NCBI GenBank assembly: GCA_903921945.1
Contig: CAIXSC010001044.1
Coordinates: 1-19,784, forward strand
Origin: an uncultured Planctomycetaceae bacterium
Lineage (GTDB): Bacteria > Planctomycetota > Planctomycetia > Pirellulales > Pirellulaceae
Direction of reading: 5' to 3'
DNA: 19,784 nt
Positions 1-7,899 of this stretch are shown piece by piece; within the stretch, counting starts at the first letter, position 1; each line of letters opens with the position of its first letter. Made by a program: the position numbers and the translations under genes. The notes beneath the pieces were generated by a model, which made no database searches, was not told where the DNA came from, and saw only the letters and a list, made by a program, of their open reading frames with translations.

Positions 1-262
1 TAAACGAAGACGGCGGGGTTCTTTCGTTCACCGCCACGCGGAAGGGGCTGGCCGGGGTGGAAGCGAGGTTTGGAACGGCGAAGGTGAGCGGCTTGGCGGC
101 CCGGCCGTCGCCTACGGCTCGGCGGTAAACGAAGGCGACGGGGTTCTTTCGTTTACCGCCACGCGGCAGGGGCTGGCCGGGGTGGAATCGCGATTTGGAA
201 CGGCGAAGGTGAGCGGCTTGGCGGCCCGGCCGTCGCCTACGGCTCGGCGGTAAACGAAGACG
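1..262. repeat. 125-bp tandem repeat array with internal hairpin
   Basis: Two complete 125-bp units (1-125 and 126-250) plus the first 12 bases of a third (251-262); the array probably continues left of the window. I count 7 differences between the two full units. Each unit junction carries a long inverted repeat: GGCGGTAAACGAA at 121-133 pairs perfectly with TTCGTTTACCGCC at 148-160 around a 14-nt loop; in the first unit the right arm has one mismatch. A second possible pairing joins CCGTCGCC near 108-115 with GGCGACGG at 134-141, so alternative folds exist. The period is not a multiple of 3, so a reading frame would change from unit to unit, which argues against coding. Function unknown; it could be an intergenic structural repeat or encode a structured RNA. 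Confidence 0.9.
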
Positions 263-452
263 AGCGATACTCGCCTTGCACAACCACCGCGAACACGTCG
301 CCTCCTCGAACGCTTGCAGGAACGCTTGCAGTAAACCGGTTCAAACGGGGTCAAAACCTGTCATTGTCTGGCAACCGGCTAGGAATTGTCGGGATTGCCG
401 AAGCCGCTCGAACCGTTGCCGCAACCCCTTGATTCGTAGGCGTTTGGCAACG
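263..452. other. Intergenic stretch without a recognisable gene
   Basis: Between the tandem array and the tRNA terminator. Short open frames exist on both strands, but they have no ribosome binding site or recognisable protein character. The only structure seen is a perfect 12-bp direct duplication, GAACGCTTGCAG at 308-319 and 320-331. Confidence 0.5.
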
Positions 453-489
453 AAAAAAGGCTGATTGTCATTATCTGACAATCAGCCTT
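453..489 (-). terminator. Intrinsic terminator of tRNA-Val
   Basis: A perfect 14-bp inverted repeat (457-470 with 476-489) around a 5-nt loop. On the minus strand it is followed directly by six T residues (453-458, the first two overlapping the stem). It starts 6 nt downstream of the tRNA 3' end, so it is the clear rho-independent terminator of the minus-strand tRNA transcript. Confidence 0.88.
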
Positions 490-494
490 GAAAG

Positions 495-568
<74 letters not shown>

Positions 569-636
569 TGGGTGGGTTGCTCGGCTCGCGGAATTTTTCT
601 CGCGAACCGCCGTCAACCGTGGTCGATTGGCTCAAA

Positions 637-665
637 AATATAACACAAGTTTGGCGAACTGACAG
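637..665 (-). promoter_or_regulatory. Candidate sigma70-type promoter for tRNA-Val
   Basis: On the minus strand CTGTCA (660-665), a 17-bp spacer and TATATT (637-642) match the -35/-10 consensus at 4/6 and 5/6 positions. The expected start lies near 630, giving a leader of about 60 nt before the tRNA. The AT-rich pocket is palindromic (TATA), so it might also serve thrS on the plus strand, but no good plus-strand -35 was found. Confidence 0.45.
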
Positions 666-742
666 AGGGGGGCAGGAAGTTGGTGGCTTGGTAGCTGGCC
701 TAAATCCACGGCGGAATGTAGCTTAGGACCTTCTGAGGCGAG

Positions 743-2782
743 ATGAGTTCGGGTTTTCGCGGGCCTACGGGTACTCTGGCTATGGTTTCAGTCAATCTTC
801 CGGACGGTAGCAGCAAGGAATTCGCGTCGGCGGTCAGCGTGCGGGAGGTGGCGGCGGCGATCGGGCCGCGGCTGGCTCAATCGGCCATCGCGGCGGTGGT
901 CGACGGTCGCGTGGTGGGGCTCGACACGCGTTTGCCTGGCGACGGCTCGGTCGCGGTGCGGATTCTGACGCGCAAGGACAGCGAAGCGTTGGCTGTGATG
1001 CGGCATTCGGCGGCGCACGTGATGGCGCGGGCTGTCATGCGGCTGTTCCCGGGCGTGCAGTTGGCGTTTGGGCCGACCACGGAAGGCGGGTTTTATTACG
1101 ATTTCGCCCTCGAGCATCCGCTTTCCGAGAGCGATTTTCCCGCGATCGAGGAGGAGATGCGGAAGATCGTGGCGGCGGACGAGCCGTTTGAGCGGATCGA
1201 GTCCAGCCGGGAGGACGCGCGACGGGTATGCGCCGATCTTGGACAGCAGTTCAAGGTCGAACACATCGAGCAGGGGTTGGCCGAGTATCCCACGCTATCG
1301 TTCTACCGCCAGGGCGAATTTCTCGATCTCTGCCGCGGGCCGCATATTCCCTCGGCTGGCTCGATCGGCGCGTTCAAGGTGCTGTCGGTGGCCGGGGCCT
1401 ACTGGAAAGGGGACGCATCCCGCGAGCAGTTGCAGCGGCTGTACGGGACGGCGTTTTTCACGCCGCAAGAGCTCGATTCATATCTCATGAAAATCGAGGA
1501 GGCGAAAAAACGCGACCATCGCGTGCTCGGGAAGCAGCTCGACCTGTTCACGATCAGTCCAACGGTTGGTTCGGGGCTGATTTTATGGCTGCCCAAGGGG
1601 GCGACGGTGCGAAATCTGCTCGAAACGTTCACTCGCGAGGAACTCGTCCGGCGCGGGTACCAGACGGTGTACACGCCGAACATCGGCAAAGTCGACCTGT
1701 ACAAAACGTCGGGGCATTACCCGTACTACGCGAAAGACATGTTTCCGTCGCTGGTGACGACGGAGGGCGAAGAGTTCATCCTCAAGCCGATGAACTGCCC
1801 GCACCACGTGATGATCTACAAGTCGCGGCCGCGGAGCTACCGCGATTTGCCGTTGCGGCTCGCCGAGTTTGGCACGGTTTACCGCTATGAGAAGTCGGGG
1901 CAGCTCTCGGGCATGACACGCGTGCGCGGTTTCACTCAGGATGACGCCCACCTGTTCTGCACGGACGAGCAGGTGGCGGGCGAGTTCCGCGGGTGCCTGG
2001 AAATGACGCAGTTCGTGTTGAAGTGCCTCGGGTTGGAAAACTACCGCGTGCGGCTGGGGTTTCGCGATCCGGCGAGCGACAAGTACGTCGGGTCGGCGGA
2101 ACAGTGGGAGCGGGCGCAGCAGGCGATCGCGGACGTCTGTCGCACGCTGGGTATCGAGGCGTCGGAGGAGCCGGGCGAGGCGGCGTTTTACGGGCCGAAG
2201 GCCGACTTTGTCGTGACCGACTGCATCGGCCGCGAATGGCAGCTCGGCACGGTGCAGTTGGACTACAACTTGCCGAGCGAGAGCCGATTCAATCTGGAAT
2301 ACGTCGGCGCCGACAACCGGATGCACCGGCCGGTGATGATCCATCGCGCGCCGCTCGGGTCGCTCGAACGATTCATCGGCGTGTTGATCGAGCATTTCGC
2401 GGGCGCGTTCCCGCTGTGGCTGGCGCCCGAGCAAGCGCGAGTGATCACGGTCAGCGAGAAATCGGAGGAGTACGGCCGACAAGTCGAAGGCCAGCTCCGC
2501 GAAGCCGGTTTCCGCGTGAGCGGCGACTATCGCCCGGAAAAACTGGGCAGCAAGATTCGCGATGGCCAGTTGGAACTGATCCCGTACATGCTGGTTGTCG
2601 GGCCGCGGGACGCGGAGAGCGGCACGGTTTCGGTGCGGGACCGGATCGATGGCGACCTGGGAGCAATGCCGCTGGCCGCCGCCTTGGAGCGTCTTGGTGA
2701 AGAAGTGCGGTCGCGGCGTGTTCGGCGGACCTTCAGCGGCGACGCCGGCCTGGGTGAGCGCGGCGCGAAAAACGAGTATTAG
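743..2782 (+). CDS. thrS: Threonyl-tRNA synthetase
   Basis: Cytoplasmic class II synthetase that charges tRNA-Thr with threonine using ATP. The 679-residue product has the full bacterial layout: TGS domain (about 14-75), the editing/SAD domain with the HSAAHVMARAV zinc-like motif, class II catalytic core (about 270-560), and the anticodon-binding domain (about 565-660). Zinc ligands that hold threonine are C352 and H403, exactly the 51-residue spacing of E. coli C334/H385, with the third His in the motif MIHRAPLGS. Motif 2 is FGTVYRYEKSG, followed by RVRGFTQDDAH. The start at 743 has GAGG 4 nt upstream; an internal ATG at 782 fits the family N-terminus (MVSVNLPDG) but has no ribosome binding site. 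The last 25 or so residues are an arginine-rich tail. infC follows after a 134-nt gap that holds its own candidate promoter. Confidence 0.97.
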   Translation: MSSGFRGPTGTLAMVSVNLPDGSSKEFASAVSVREVAAAIGPRLAQSAIAAVVDGRVVGLDTRLPGDGSVAVRILTRKDSEALAVMRHSAAHVMARAVMRLFPGVQLAFGPTTEGGFYYDFALEHPLSESDFPAIEEEMRKIVAADEPFERIESSREDARRVCADLGQQFKVEHIEQGLAEYPTLSFYRQGEFLDLCRGPHIPSAGSIGAFKVLSVAGAYWKGDASREQLQRLYGTAFFTPQELDSYLMKIEEAKKRDHRVLGKQLDLFTISPTVGSGLILWLPKGATVRNLLETFTREELVRRGYQTVYTPNIGKVDLYKTSGHYPYYAKDMFPSLVTTEGEEFILKPMNCPHHVMIYKSRPRSYRDLPLRLAEFGTVYRYEKSGQLSGMTRVRGFTQDDAHLFCTDEQVAGEFRGCLEMTQFVLKCLGLENYRVRLGFRDPASDKYVGSAEQWERAQQAIADVCRTLGIEASEEPGEAAFYGPKADFVVTDCIGREWQLGTVQLDYNLPSESRFNLEYVGADNRMHRPVMIHRAPLGSLERFIGVLIEHFAGAFPLWLAPEQARVITVSEKSEEYGRQVEGQLREAGFRVSGDYRPEKLGSKIRDGQLELIPYMLVVGPRDAESGTVSVRDRIDGDLGAMPLAAALERLGEEVRSRRVRRTFSGDAGLGERGAKNEY

Positions 2783-2844
2783 GCGTTAGGGGGGGAAAAC
2801 GGCCGAGGAGAACTAATCCGGGGGGAAAAATGCGCCGACAAAGA

Positions 2845-2874
2845 TTGACGTCTGCCCTTCCCGTCGGGAATACT
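2845..2874 (+). promoter_or_regulatory. Candidate promoter for infC
   Basis: TTGACG (2845-2850), an 18-bp spacer and AATACT (2869-2874) on the plus strand, between the thrS stop and infC. The -35 matches 5/6. A start near 2881 would give a leader of about 36 nt. This suggests infC can be transcribed independently of thrS. Confidence 0.45.
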
Positions 2875-2916
2875 CTGGCCTGAGCGTTTATTCCGAGCCT
2901 TTTTGTGAAAGGACCT

Positions 2917-3423
2917 ATGTCCACAGATCGCGACCAGAATCGAGTCAACGAGCAAATCCGGATCAGCCCCGTACGGGTGATTTCCCACGAAGGCCAACAG
3001 TTGGGGATACTTCCCACCGCCGAAGCGTTGCAGCGGGCACGGGAACTGGGCCTGGACTTAGTCGAGGTAGCTCCAACCGAGCGGCCTCCCGTTTGCCGGA
3101 TCATGGATTTCGGCAAATTCAAGTACGAAAAAAAGAAGAAGTCCCATCAGCACGTCCACCACACGAAGCTGAAGGAAATCCGGCTCCGGCCGAAGACGGG
3201 CGACCACGACATCGAATTCAAGGTCAAGCAAGCGATCGGCTTCTTGCAGCACAAGGACAAAGTGCAGATCTCGGTCGTGTTCAAAGGACGCGAAAACGCG
3301 CACATCGAGGAAGGCAAGAAGGTGTTGGACGCGGTGATCCAAGAACTGCTGGAATTCGGCAAGCTCGAAGGCGCACCGTCGAAGCAAGGCACGCGAATGA
3401 TGTGTACCATCGCGCCTAAGTAG
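2917..3423 (+). CDS. infC: Translation initiation factor IF-3
   Basis: Binds the 30S subunit, prevents premature 50S joining and enforces correct start-codon and initiator-tRNA selection. The 168-residue product has the N-terminal domain signature (NEQIRISPVRVI, LDLVEVAPTERPPVCRIMDF), the lysine-rich linker (FKYEKKKKS) and the C-terminal domain (KEIRLRPKTGDHD, then FKGRE). I chose the ATG at 2917 because AAAGGA lies at 2908-2913, though the spacing of 3 nt is tight; a GTG at 2905 in the same frame has no ribosome binding site. An in-frame ATT at 2890 recalls the AUU start of E. coli infC but lacks a binding site. The usual rpmI-rplT genes do not follow; the next gene is convergent cysE. Confidence 0.96.
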   Translation: MSTDRDQNRVNEQIRISPVRVISHEGQQLGILPTAEALQRARELGLDLVEVAPTERPPVCRIMDFGKFKYEKKKKSHQHVHHTKLKEIRLRPKTGDHDIEFKVKQAIGFLQHKDKVQISVVFKGRENAHIEEGKKVLDAVIQELLEFGKLEGAPSKQGTRMMCTIAPK

Positions 3424-3614
3424 GCGGCGATGGGCACCAACGGGTGTCAAAAGCGCCCTCGCGTCTTGCGCCTTACTACCGGGCGGACTGTGAGCGACGC
3501 CGCCTCAGCCGCTCGGTAGATGCTCCAACCCACGCTGTCGACGGCAAAGCCGTCGCGGCGATGGCATCGAGACCCTACCCTTGGCATGTGCCTCGGTGGC
3601 GTGCTCGCGGCGTG
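3424..3614. other. Convergent infC/cysE intergenic region with small hairpins
   Basis: No gene seen. It contains a 7-bp hairpin with a 3-nt loop, CGACGGC/GCCGTCG (3539-3555), and a longer imperfect pairing CTACCG (3476-3481) with CGGTAG (3514-3519). Neither has a T tract, so they are at best weak candidates for transcript 3' ends of the two facing genes. Confidence 0.35.
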
Positions 3615-4583
3615 TCAGATTTGGTAGTTCAGTTCCGGGAGCAGTTCATCAGGCGACTCGCTGCGGATGCGCAGCTTTGGTTTTTCCATCACCACGGTCG
3701 TGTGCGGGTCGACGCTGTGTGTGAGCCAGACGCTGGAGCCGATGACCGAATCGTGGCCGATGATCGTGCGGCCGCCGAGCACGGTGGCGTTGGCGTACAG
3801 CACGACTCGATCTTGAATCGTCGGGTGGCGTTTCGAGTCGCGAATCAGATTGCCTTGGCCGTCCGTCGGGAAGCTGAGCGCTCCGAGCGTCACGCCTTGG
3901 TAGATCTTGACGTGGTTGCCAATCTCGCACGTCTGGCCGATGACGACGCCGGTGCCATGATCGATGAAGAAGTGATGTCCGATCTGGGCGCCGGGATGAA
4001 TGTCGATACCCGTCTGTCGATGCGCGTATTCGGTCATCATCCGCGGGATGAACGGCACGCCGAGCCGGTACATTTCGTGAGCCATCCGGTACACGGTGAT
4101 CGCTTCCAAGCCCGGATAGCAGAAGACGATCTCGTCGGGACTGCGGCACGCCGGATCGCCTTGGAACGCCGCCTCGACGTCGGTCGCGAGCACGCTTCGC
4201 AGGCCGGGCAAGGTCTCCAGGAAGGCGATCGCCATGCTCTGGCCCTTCGCCTCGAAGTCGATCGGCTCTTCGCACCCGGCCGATTCGCCTCGCAACCGGC
4301 TGTCGTGCTGCAACGCCCGGGCGATCTGGCGGGTGAGTGAGTCATGCAGTCCGTCGATCAAGTCGCCGACGTGGTACGTGACGTTGCCCAGATGCAGACC
4401 TTCGCGGCGCCGATAGCCTGGAAACAGGATCTCCGTCAAGTCGTGGATCGCCGCGATGATTTCCTCGTAACGCGGCAGCGGACAATGGCCCAGATGATTG
4501 ATCGTCTTGAGGCGCCGATAGGTTTCGACAATCCGGTCGGTCAGTTTCGGCAACTGTTCCTTGAGGCTCAAATCAGACGCCAT
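3615..4583 (-). CDS. cysE: Serine O-acetyltransferase (EpsC-type CysE)
   Basis: Transfers acetyl from acetyl-CoA to L-serine, giving O-acetylserine, the first step of cysteine synthesis in the cytoplasm. The 322-residue product has an alpha-helical N-terminal part (about 1-185) followed by a left-handed beta-helix of hexapeptide repeats (about 193-300). The catalytic pair is D194 in IDIHP and H209 in IDHGTG, the same 15-residue spacing as E. coli D143/H158. The start is placed at 4583, where GGAGG precedes the ATG by 5 nt; an adjacent ATG at 4586 is possible, and a GTG at 4679 overlaps the candidate -10 and is unlikely. It is longer at the N-terminus than enteric CysE, like the EpsC-annotated forms. 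The cysK partner is not in the window. It is last in the minus-strand block, 153 nt after the Gfo/Idh gene. Confidence 0.92.
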   Translation of the reverse strand: MASDLSLKEQLPKLTDRIVETYRRLKTINHLGHCPLPRYEEIIAAIHDLTEILFPGYRRREGLHLGNVTYHVGDLIDGLHDSLTRQIARALQHDSRLRGESAGCEEPIDFEAKGQSMAIAFLETLPGLRSVLATDVEAAFQGDPACRSPDEIVFCYPGLEAITVYRMAHEMYRLGVPFIPRMMTEYAHRQTGIDIHPGAQIGHHFFIDHGTGVVIGQTCEIGNHVKIYQGVTLGALSFPTDGQGNLIRDSKRHPTIQDRVVLYANATVLGGRTIIGHDSVIGSSVWLTHSVDPHTTVVMEKPKLRIRSESPDELLPELNYQI

Positions 4584-4677
4584 CATCCCCTCCCTATGCC
4601 ACGCGGCGGCATTCGGACCTGGAAAGCGTTGCCGTCTGGGTAGCCCAGGCAGCTTCTCCGGCAGAATCGGTGGATTC

Positions 4678-4707
4678 ACTATATCCGATTCGCTCAGCTT
4701 CTGTCTT
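4678..4707 (-). promoter_or_regulatory. Candidate promoter for cysE
   Basis: On the minus strand AAGACA (4702-4707), an 18-bp spacer and TATAGT (4678-4683) match 4/6 and 5/6 of the sigma70 consensus. The expected start near 4671 leaves about 88 nt of leader to the ATG at 4583, consistent with that start. Confidence 0.4.
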
Positions 4708-4736
4708 CGGACCGGCTGCAGAGGGAATTGAATCGA

Positions 4737-5885
4737 TTACGCCGCTTTCCTTTGCGGGCTCTGAGGCGTCTGAGGCATTTGGGACGTGTGGGGCGATGGG
4801 TTGGGCACACGCGGCGACGGCTCAGGCGTGGCGTGCGCCGCGACTCGAGCCGCGCCGACAGCCGAAGCGCCCAGCGAGTAATGTCGGACGGGCGAGACAA
4901 GCTGGGCGCGGATCCGTTCGGCCACGTCGAGCGCTCGGAGGCCTGCGGCGCCGGTCACGCGGGGCGAACGGCGTTGCCGGATGGCTTCGAAGAAGTCGGT
5001 GTGCTCGTCCTGGATCGCGTTGCGTTTTTCGACCGCGTACTCCGTTACCGGCAGCACCGTCGAGAAGAAGCGTTCCTTGAGTTCATTGCGGGTGGCGATC
5101 GGTAGCGCGTTCACGTCGAACTCGCCCCGCCCGATCGCTTCGCATGGCTGCATGACCCGGGCTCCTGAGCCGCCGAAGTCGATACGCACGATAGCCCCAT
5201 CCCCGTGGACCGTCATGGTTCGCTCGGGCCGTTCGCTGACGCGGTTGGCCGTCAAGTTGGCGACGCAGCCGTTGGCGAACACCAAGCGGGCCTGCGCGAA
5301 ATCCTCGTGCGGGCCGACCGCCGTGCAGCCGAAGGCGGACACTTCCACAACCGGTTGATCGACCAGCGACAACACGATGTCGAGATCGTGGATCATGAGG
5401 TCGAGCACGACGCCGATGTCAGTGGAGCGGAACGCATAGTGGCTCGCGCGGACCGCTTCCAGAAAACGCGGATGAGCCAGATGGCGGCGCACGGCGTCGA
5501 GCGCCGGATTGAATCGTTCGACGTGGCCGACCTGGAGTACGCGTTGTCGCCGCGCCGCGAGATCGACCATTTCCGCTGCCTGTTCGACAGTCGACGCGAT
5601 CGGCTTTTCCACAAGGACGTGGGTATCTTGCCGGAGCAGGCCGAGCGTCACGTCATGGTGGCTGCCAGTGGGTGTGGCGACAATCGCGGCATCGATGGCG
5701 CGGGGCAGCGAATGGAAGTCGGCGACGCCCGGCGTGGCGAACTCGCGGCTGGCGGCGTCCCGGGCGGCCGCCATCGGCTCGACGATTCCCGCCAGTTCAA
5801 CGTCGGCGCGTTGGCTCAGCAAACGGGCATGAATCCGGCCCAAGTGTCCCGCCCCGATCACGGCGACCCGCAAACGCTCGCTCAT
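4737..5885 (-). CDS. Gfo/Idh/MocA oxidoreductase, GnnA-like (probable UDP-GlcNAc 3-dehydrogenase)
   Basis: NAD(P)-dependent sugar oxidoreductase of 382 residues. The Rossmann nucleotide-binding motif is GAGHLG (11-16), the family EKP motif is at 93-95, and the C-terminal substrate domain contains GHVERFNPA (120-128) and DLMIHD (162-167) with the likely catalytic H166. GHxERFNPA and the ANLTANRVS stretch are, to my recollection, typical of GnnA proteins, which oxidise the 3-OH of UDP-GlcNAc so that GnnB can aminate it for amide-linked lipid A. The position 87 nt downstream of lpxC supports a lipid A role. No GnnB aminotransferase is in the window, so the exact substrate is inference. The last 45 or so residues form a Pro/Ser/Ala-rich tail not needed for the fold. 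AGGAG lies 8 nt before the ATG, which supports this start. Confidence 0.85.
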   Translation of the reverse strand: MSERLRVAVIGAGHLGRIHARLLSQRADVELAGIVEPMAAARDAASREFATPGVADFHSLPRAIDAAIVATPTGSHHDVTLGLLRQDTHVLVEKPIASTVEQAAEMVDLAARRQRVLQVGHVERFNPALDAVRRHLAHPRFLEAVRASHYAFRSTDIGVVLDLMIHDLDIVLSLVDQPVVEVSAFGCTAVGPHEDFAQARLVFANGCVANLTANRVSERPERTMTVHGDGAIVRIDFGGSGARVMQPCEAIGRGEFDVNALPIATRNELKERFFSTVLPVTEYAVEKRNAIQDEHTDFFEAIRQRRSPRVTGAAGLRALDVAERIRAQLVSPVRHYSLGASAVGAARVAAHATPEPSPRVPNPSPHTSQMPQTPQSPQRKAA

Positions 5886-5972
5886 CCGACTTTCTCCTGG
5901 GCGTGGACTGTTCCGGACTCTATCGTTGAAACCGACGAGGTTGGGAGATAACCGACGCGGTTTGGAGGGGGC

Positions 5973-6851
5973 TTACGCGGTTCGCCTTCGGTCGGCCATG
6001 CGCCGTCCCTCGACCAAGAGGACGCGAACCAGTTCGGCGTTCAAGCGATGTCCCGAACGATAGGCGACGATGTGGCCTTGAATGTCGTGGCCGCACAGCG
6101 CCAAGTCGCCGACCATATCGAGCGTCTTGTGGCGGACGCATTCGTCGGGATACCGCAAGCTGTTGTCGATCGGACCATCATCGCCGAACACCAGCAGGTC
6201 GCTGGTGGTAACCCGGCTGCCCAGTCCGCGGGCGCGGAGCCAGTCCGCTTCGTCCTTCGTAATGAAGGTGCGGGCCGAGGCCAAATCCCGGCGAAACGAA
6301 TCCGGGGTGATCGGCGTCTGCAAGGTTTGCCGGCCGATAGGACCGGATGCGCCATAGTCGAGGCGATAGCGGATCGAGAAGCCGCCTTGGGGAGCGGGCC
6401 GGGCTTCGACCCAGCTATCGTCGCAACCGACGCGGGTGACGTCGGCGACGACGAGGGTCTGTCTTGGCGACGATTGCTCGACCGCGCCGGCAGCGTCCAA
6501 CGCCGTGACGAAGTCGCGGCTCGAACCGTCGCAAGCCGGCATCTCCGGCCGATCGACGCGGACTTCGCAGTTGTCGATTCGCAGGCCGGCGAGCGCCGCC
6601 ATGACGTGTTCCACCATTTCCACGGTCGCGCCGGCGCTGGCGAGCGTGGTGCGGCGGGGCGTCTCGATGCGAAACGCCCAGCAGGCGGGAATCCGCGTCT
6701 CGGGCGAACGGTCGGTTCGCACGAACACGATGCCCGTGTCGGCCGGCGCGGGGCGGAATTCGACCCGCACCTCTTCGCCACTCCAGTAGCCGCGGCCTTG
6801 AACGGCAGCGGTCCTGGCAAGCGTCCTTTGCAATCGCATGGTCGGGCTCAA
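5973..6851 (-). CDS. lpxC: UDP-3-O-acyl-N-acetylglucosamine deacetylase
   Basis: Zinc amidase that performs the committed step of lipid A synthesis, removing acetate from UDP-3-O-acyl-GlcNAc in the cytoplasm. The 292-residue product shows the catalytic set at a constant offset of 3 from E. coli: E81-H82 in VEHVMAAL, H241 and D245 in RHKTLD, and H268 in SGHRLN. Zinc ligands are therefore H82, H241 and D245, with E81 and H268 as acid/base residues. The N-terminus (QRTLA then GYWSG) is typical. Translation most likely starts at the TTG at 6851, because GAGGAG stands 5 nt before it, while the in-frame ATG at 6839 is 17 nt away from that site. It is not fused to FabZ, a fusion found in several related phyla. 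It lies between ompH (116 nt upstream) and the GnnA-like gene. Confidence 0.95.
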   Translation of the reverse strand: MSPTMRLQRTLARTAAVQGRGYWSGEEVRVEFRPAPADTGIVFVRTDRSPETRIPACWAFRIETPRRTTLASAGATVEMVEHVMAALAGLRIDNCEVRVDRPEMPACDGSSRDFVTALDAAGAVEQSSPRQTLVVADVTRVGCDDSWVEARPAPQGGFSIRYRLDYGASGPIGRQTLQTPITPDSFRRDLASARTFITKDEADWLRARGLGSRVTTSDLLVFGDDGPIDNSLRYPDECVRHKTLDMVGDLALCGHDIQGHIVAYRSGHRLNAELVRVLLVEGRRMADRRRTA

Positions 6852-6856
6852 GGGAA

Positions 6857-6862
6857 CTCCTC
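6857..6862 (-). promoter_or_regulatory. Ribosome binding site selecting a TTG start of lpxC
   Basis: GAGGAG on the minus strand, 5 nt before the TTG at 6851. This spacing is optimal for the TTG and too long (17 nt) for the ATG at 6839. A weak start codon may keep LpxC levels low. Confidence 0.6.
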
Positions 6863-6967
6863 GACTGTCAACCGAAGCCGAAACGCTCCGGTTGGAGACA
6901 TCAACACTTCCGACTGCGGCGAGTGGAGGCGGGATCGCGAAACACTCGCCGCGTGCCGAGAGACGCG

Positions 6968-7753
6968 TTAGCGCTTGGGGAACGACGGAGCCGCCGGATT
7001 GCGAGCCGTGCCGGCTCCGGCCGGAATGCCGCCCGCCGGGACGCCTTGCCGCGGAACGCCGCCGGCCGGCGCCGCCGCGACGTTCGCCGCGTTGACCCGC
7101 TTGATGATCTCTTCGGTGATATCCAGATTGCGTTGGAACACGATCGCCCGGTTCACGCCTTGCAACACCGTGTCGCGTTTTTGCGGGTCCATCTGCACGT
7201 TGTTGTGCCGCAAAACGAGTCCGATGCCGTACGAGTCGGCGAACATCTCGACCTGCTTGTAGATCTGGTTGTAGGTGTTGAAATACACCTTCGCCTCTTG
7301 CTCGGCGACGTTCTTCTGCTTGAGTGCCATCTCGACCTGTAGGTCGGACGCCATCCGCGCGATATCCTCTTCCAGCTTTTTGTATTCAGGGCTGCCGGCG
7401 TTGAACGACGAGAGCTTGTCGCGTTGGCCGACGATCTTCTTTTGCTCGGCCTGATAGTAGGCGTCGAGCGTTTTGATTTCGTCCTTCAACGCGTTCAATT
7501 GCTGGTTGAACGACGAGTGTTGCTTGAAGACTTCGCTGATGTCGATGACGACAACCGGCGGTGTGGAGGCGGGCCGCGCGGCGGCAGCGGCGGCAGGAAC
7601 CCCGGCGCTCGGAGCGGCGGTGGCAGGCCGGGCCCCGCCCGTTGCGGGCCGCGTGCCAAGTCCGGCGCCCGTGTTTTGGGCCAACACGGCTCCCGCGGTC
7701 AGGAAGGAAACGGCGGCGGTCGCCGCGATAGCCAAATAACGCGAGCTCTTCAC
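6968..7753 (-). CDS. OmpH/Skp-family periplasmic chaperone
   Basis: Periplasmic protein related to Skp/OmpH, a holdase that escorts unfolded outer-membrane proteins to the BAM complex. The product starts with a clear signal peptide ending AVLA-QN (cleavage after residue 25), followed by an Ala/Pro-rich spacer to about residue 60, a short beta strand (VVVIDISEVF), a long charged coiled coil (Lys/Glu/Gln-rich, about 80-165), and closing segments ending in a Gly/Pro/Ala-rich tail. I chose the GTG at 7753 because AAGGAG lies 8 nt upstream; the upstream GTG at 7762 overlaps that site. It is the first of the ompH-lpxC-Gfo/Idh group. No lpxD or bamA is adjacent in this window, although they are common partners. 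Confidence 0.85.
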   Translation of the reverse strand: MKSSRYLAIAATAAVSFLTAGAVLAQNTGAGLGTRPATGGARPATAAPSAGVPAAAAAARPASTPPVVVIDISEVFKQHSSFNQQLNALKDEIKTLDAYYQAEQKKIVGQRDKLSSFNAGSPEYKKLEEDIARMASDLQVEMALKQKNVAEQEAKVYFNTYNQIYKQVEMFADSYGIGLVLRHNNVQMDPQKRDTVLQGVNRAIVFQRNLDITEEIIKRVNAANVAAAPAGGVPRQGVPAGGIPAGAGTARNPAAPSFPKR

Positions 7754-7868
7754 GGGCAGCACTCCTTGCTGTTTGGATCATCCATGGCCGCGACCCGGCG
7801 CTCCGAGACCGGGCGTGGGCATCGTTCGAGCGGCTGTTTTTCACCGGCGCTCCGCCGGTTCGGGGCGA

Positions 7869-7897
7869 AGTATGCCGACGCGCCGCGAACGCGGCAA
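7869..7897 (-). promoter_or_regulatory. Candidate promoter for ompH-lpxC group
   Basis: On the minus strand TTGCCG (7892-7897), a 17-bp spacer and CATACT (7869-7874), about 116 nt upstream of the ompH start. It lies right after the stop of the PQQ-like gene, so the envelope group may be transcribed separately from the genes before it. Confidence 0.35.
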
Positions 7898-7899
7898 GA

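Noticed and set aside
1..262. Integron attC array or CRISPR array
   Set aside because: No attC core sites (RYYYAAC/GTTRRRY pair) were found, and both the hairpin and the spacer are conserved between copies, unlike CRISPR spacers.
112..354. 80-residue minus-strand open frame across the tandem repeat
   Set aside because: The 125-bp period changes the frame between copies, the composition is Arg-rich as expected from a shadow frame, and no ribosome binding site or family is recognisable.
2890..2919. In-frame ATT at 2890 as an AUU start of infC, as in E. coli
   Set aside because: No ribosome binding site precedes it, a stop codon lies 9 nt upstream, and the ATG at 2917 has AAAGGA in front of it.
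7845..7862. GC-rich hairpin ACCGGCG-CTC-CGCCGGT as a terminator of the PQQ-like gene
   Set aside because: On the minus strand it is followed by GAAAAAC rather than T residues, so it lacks the intrinsic terminator signature.
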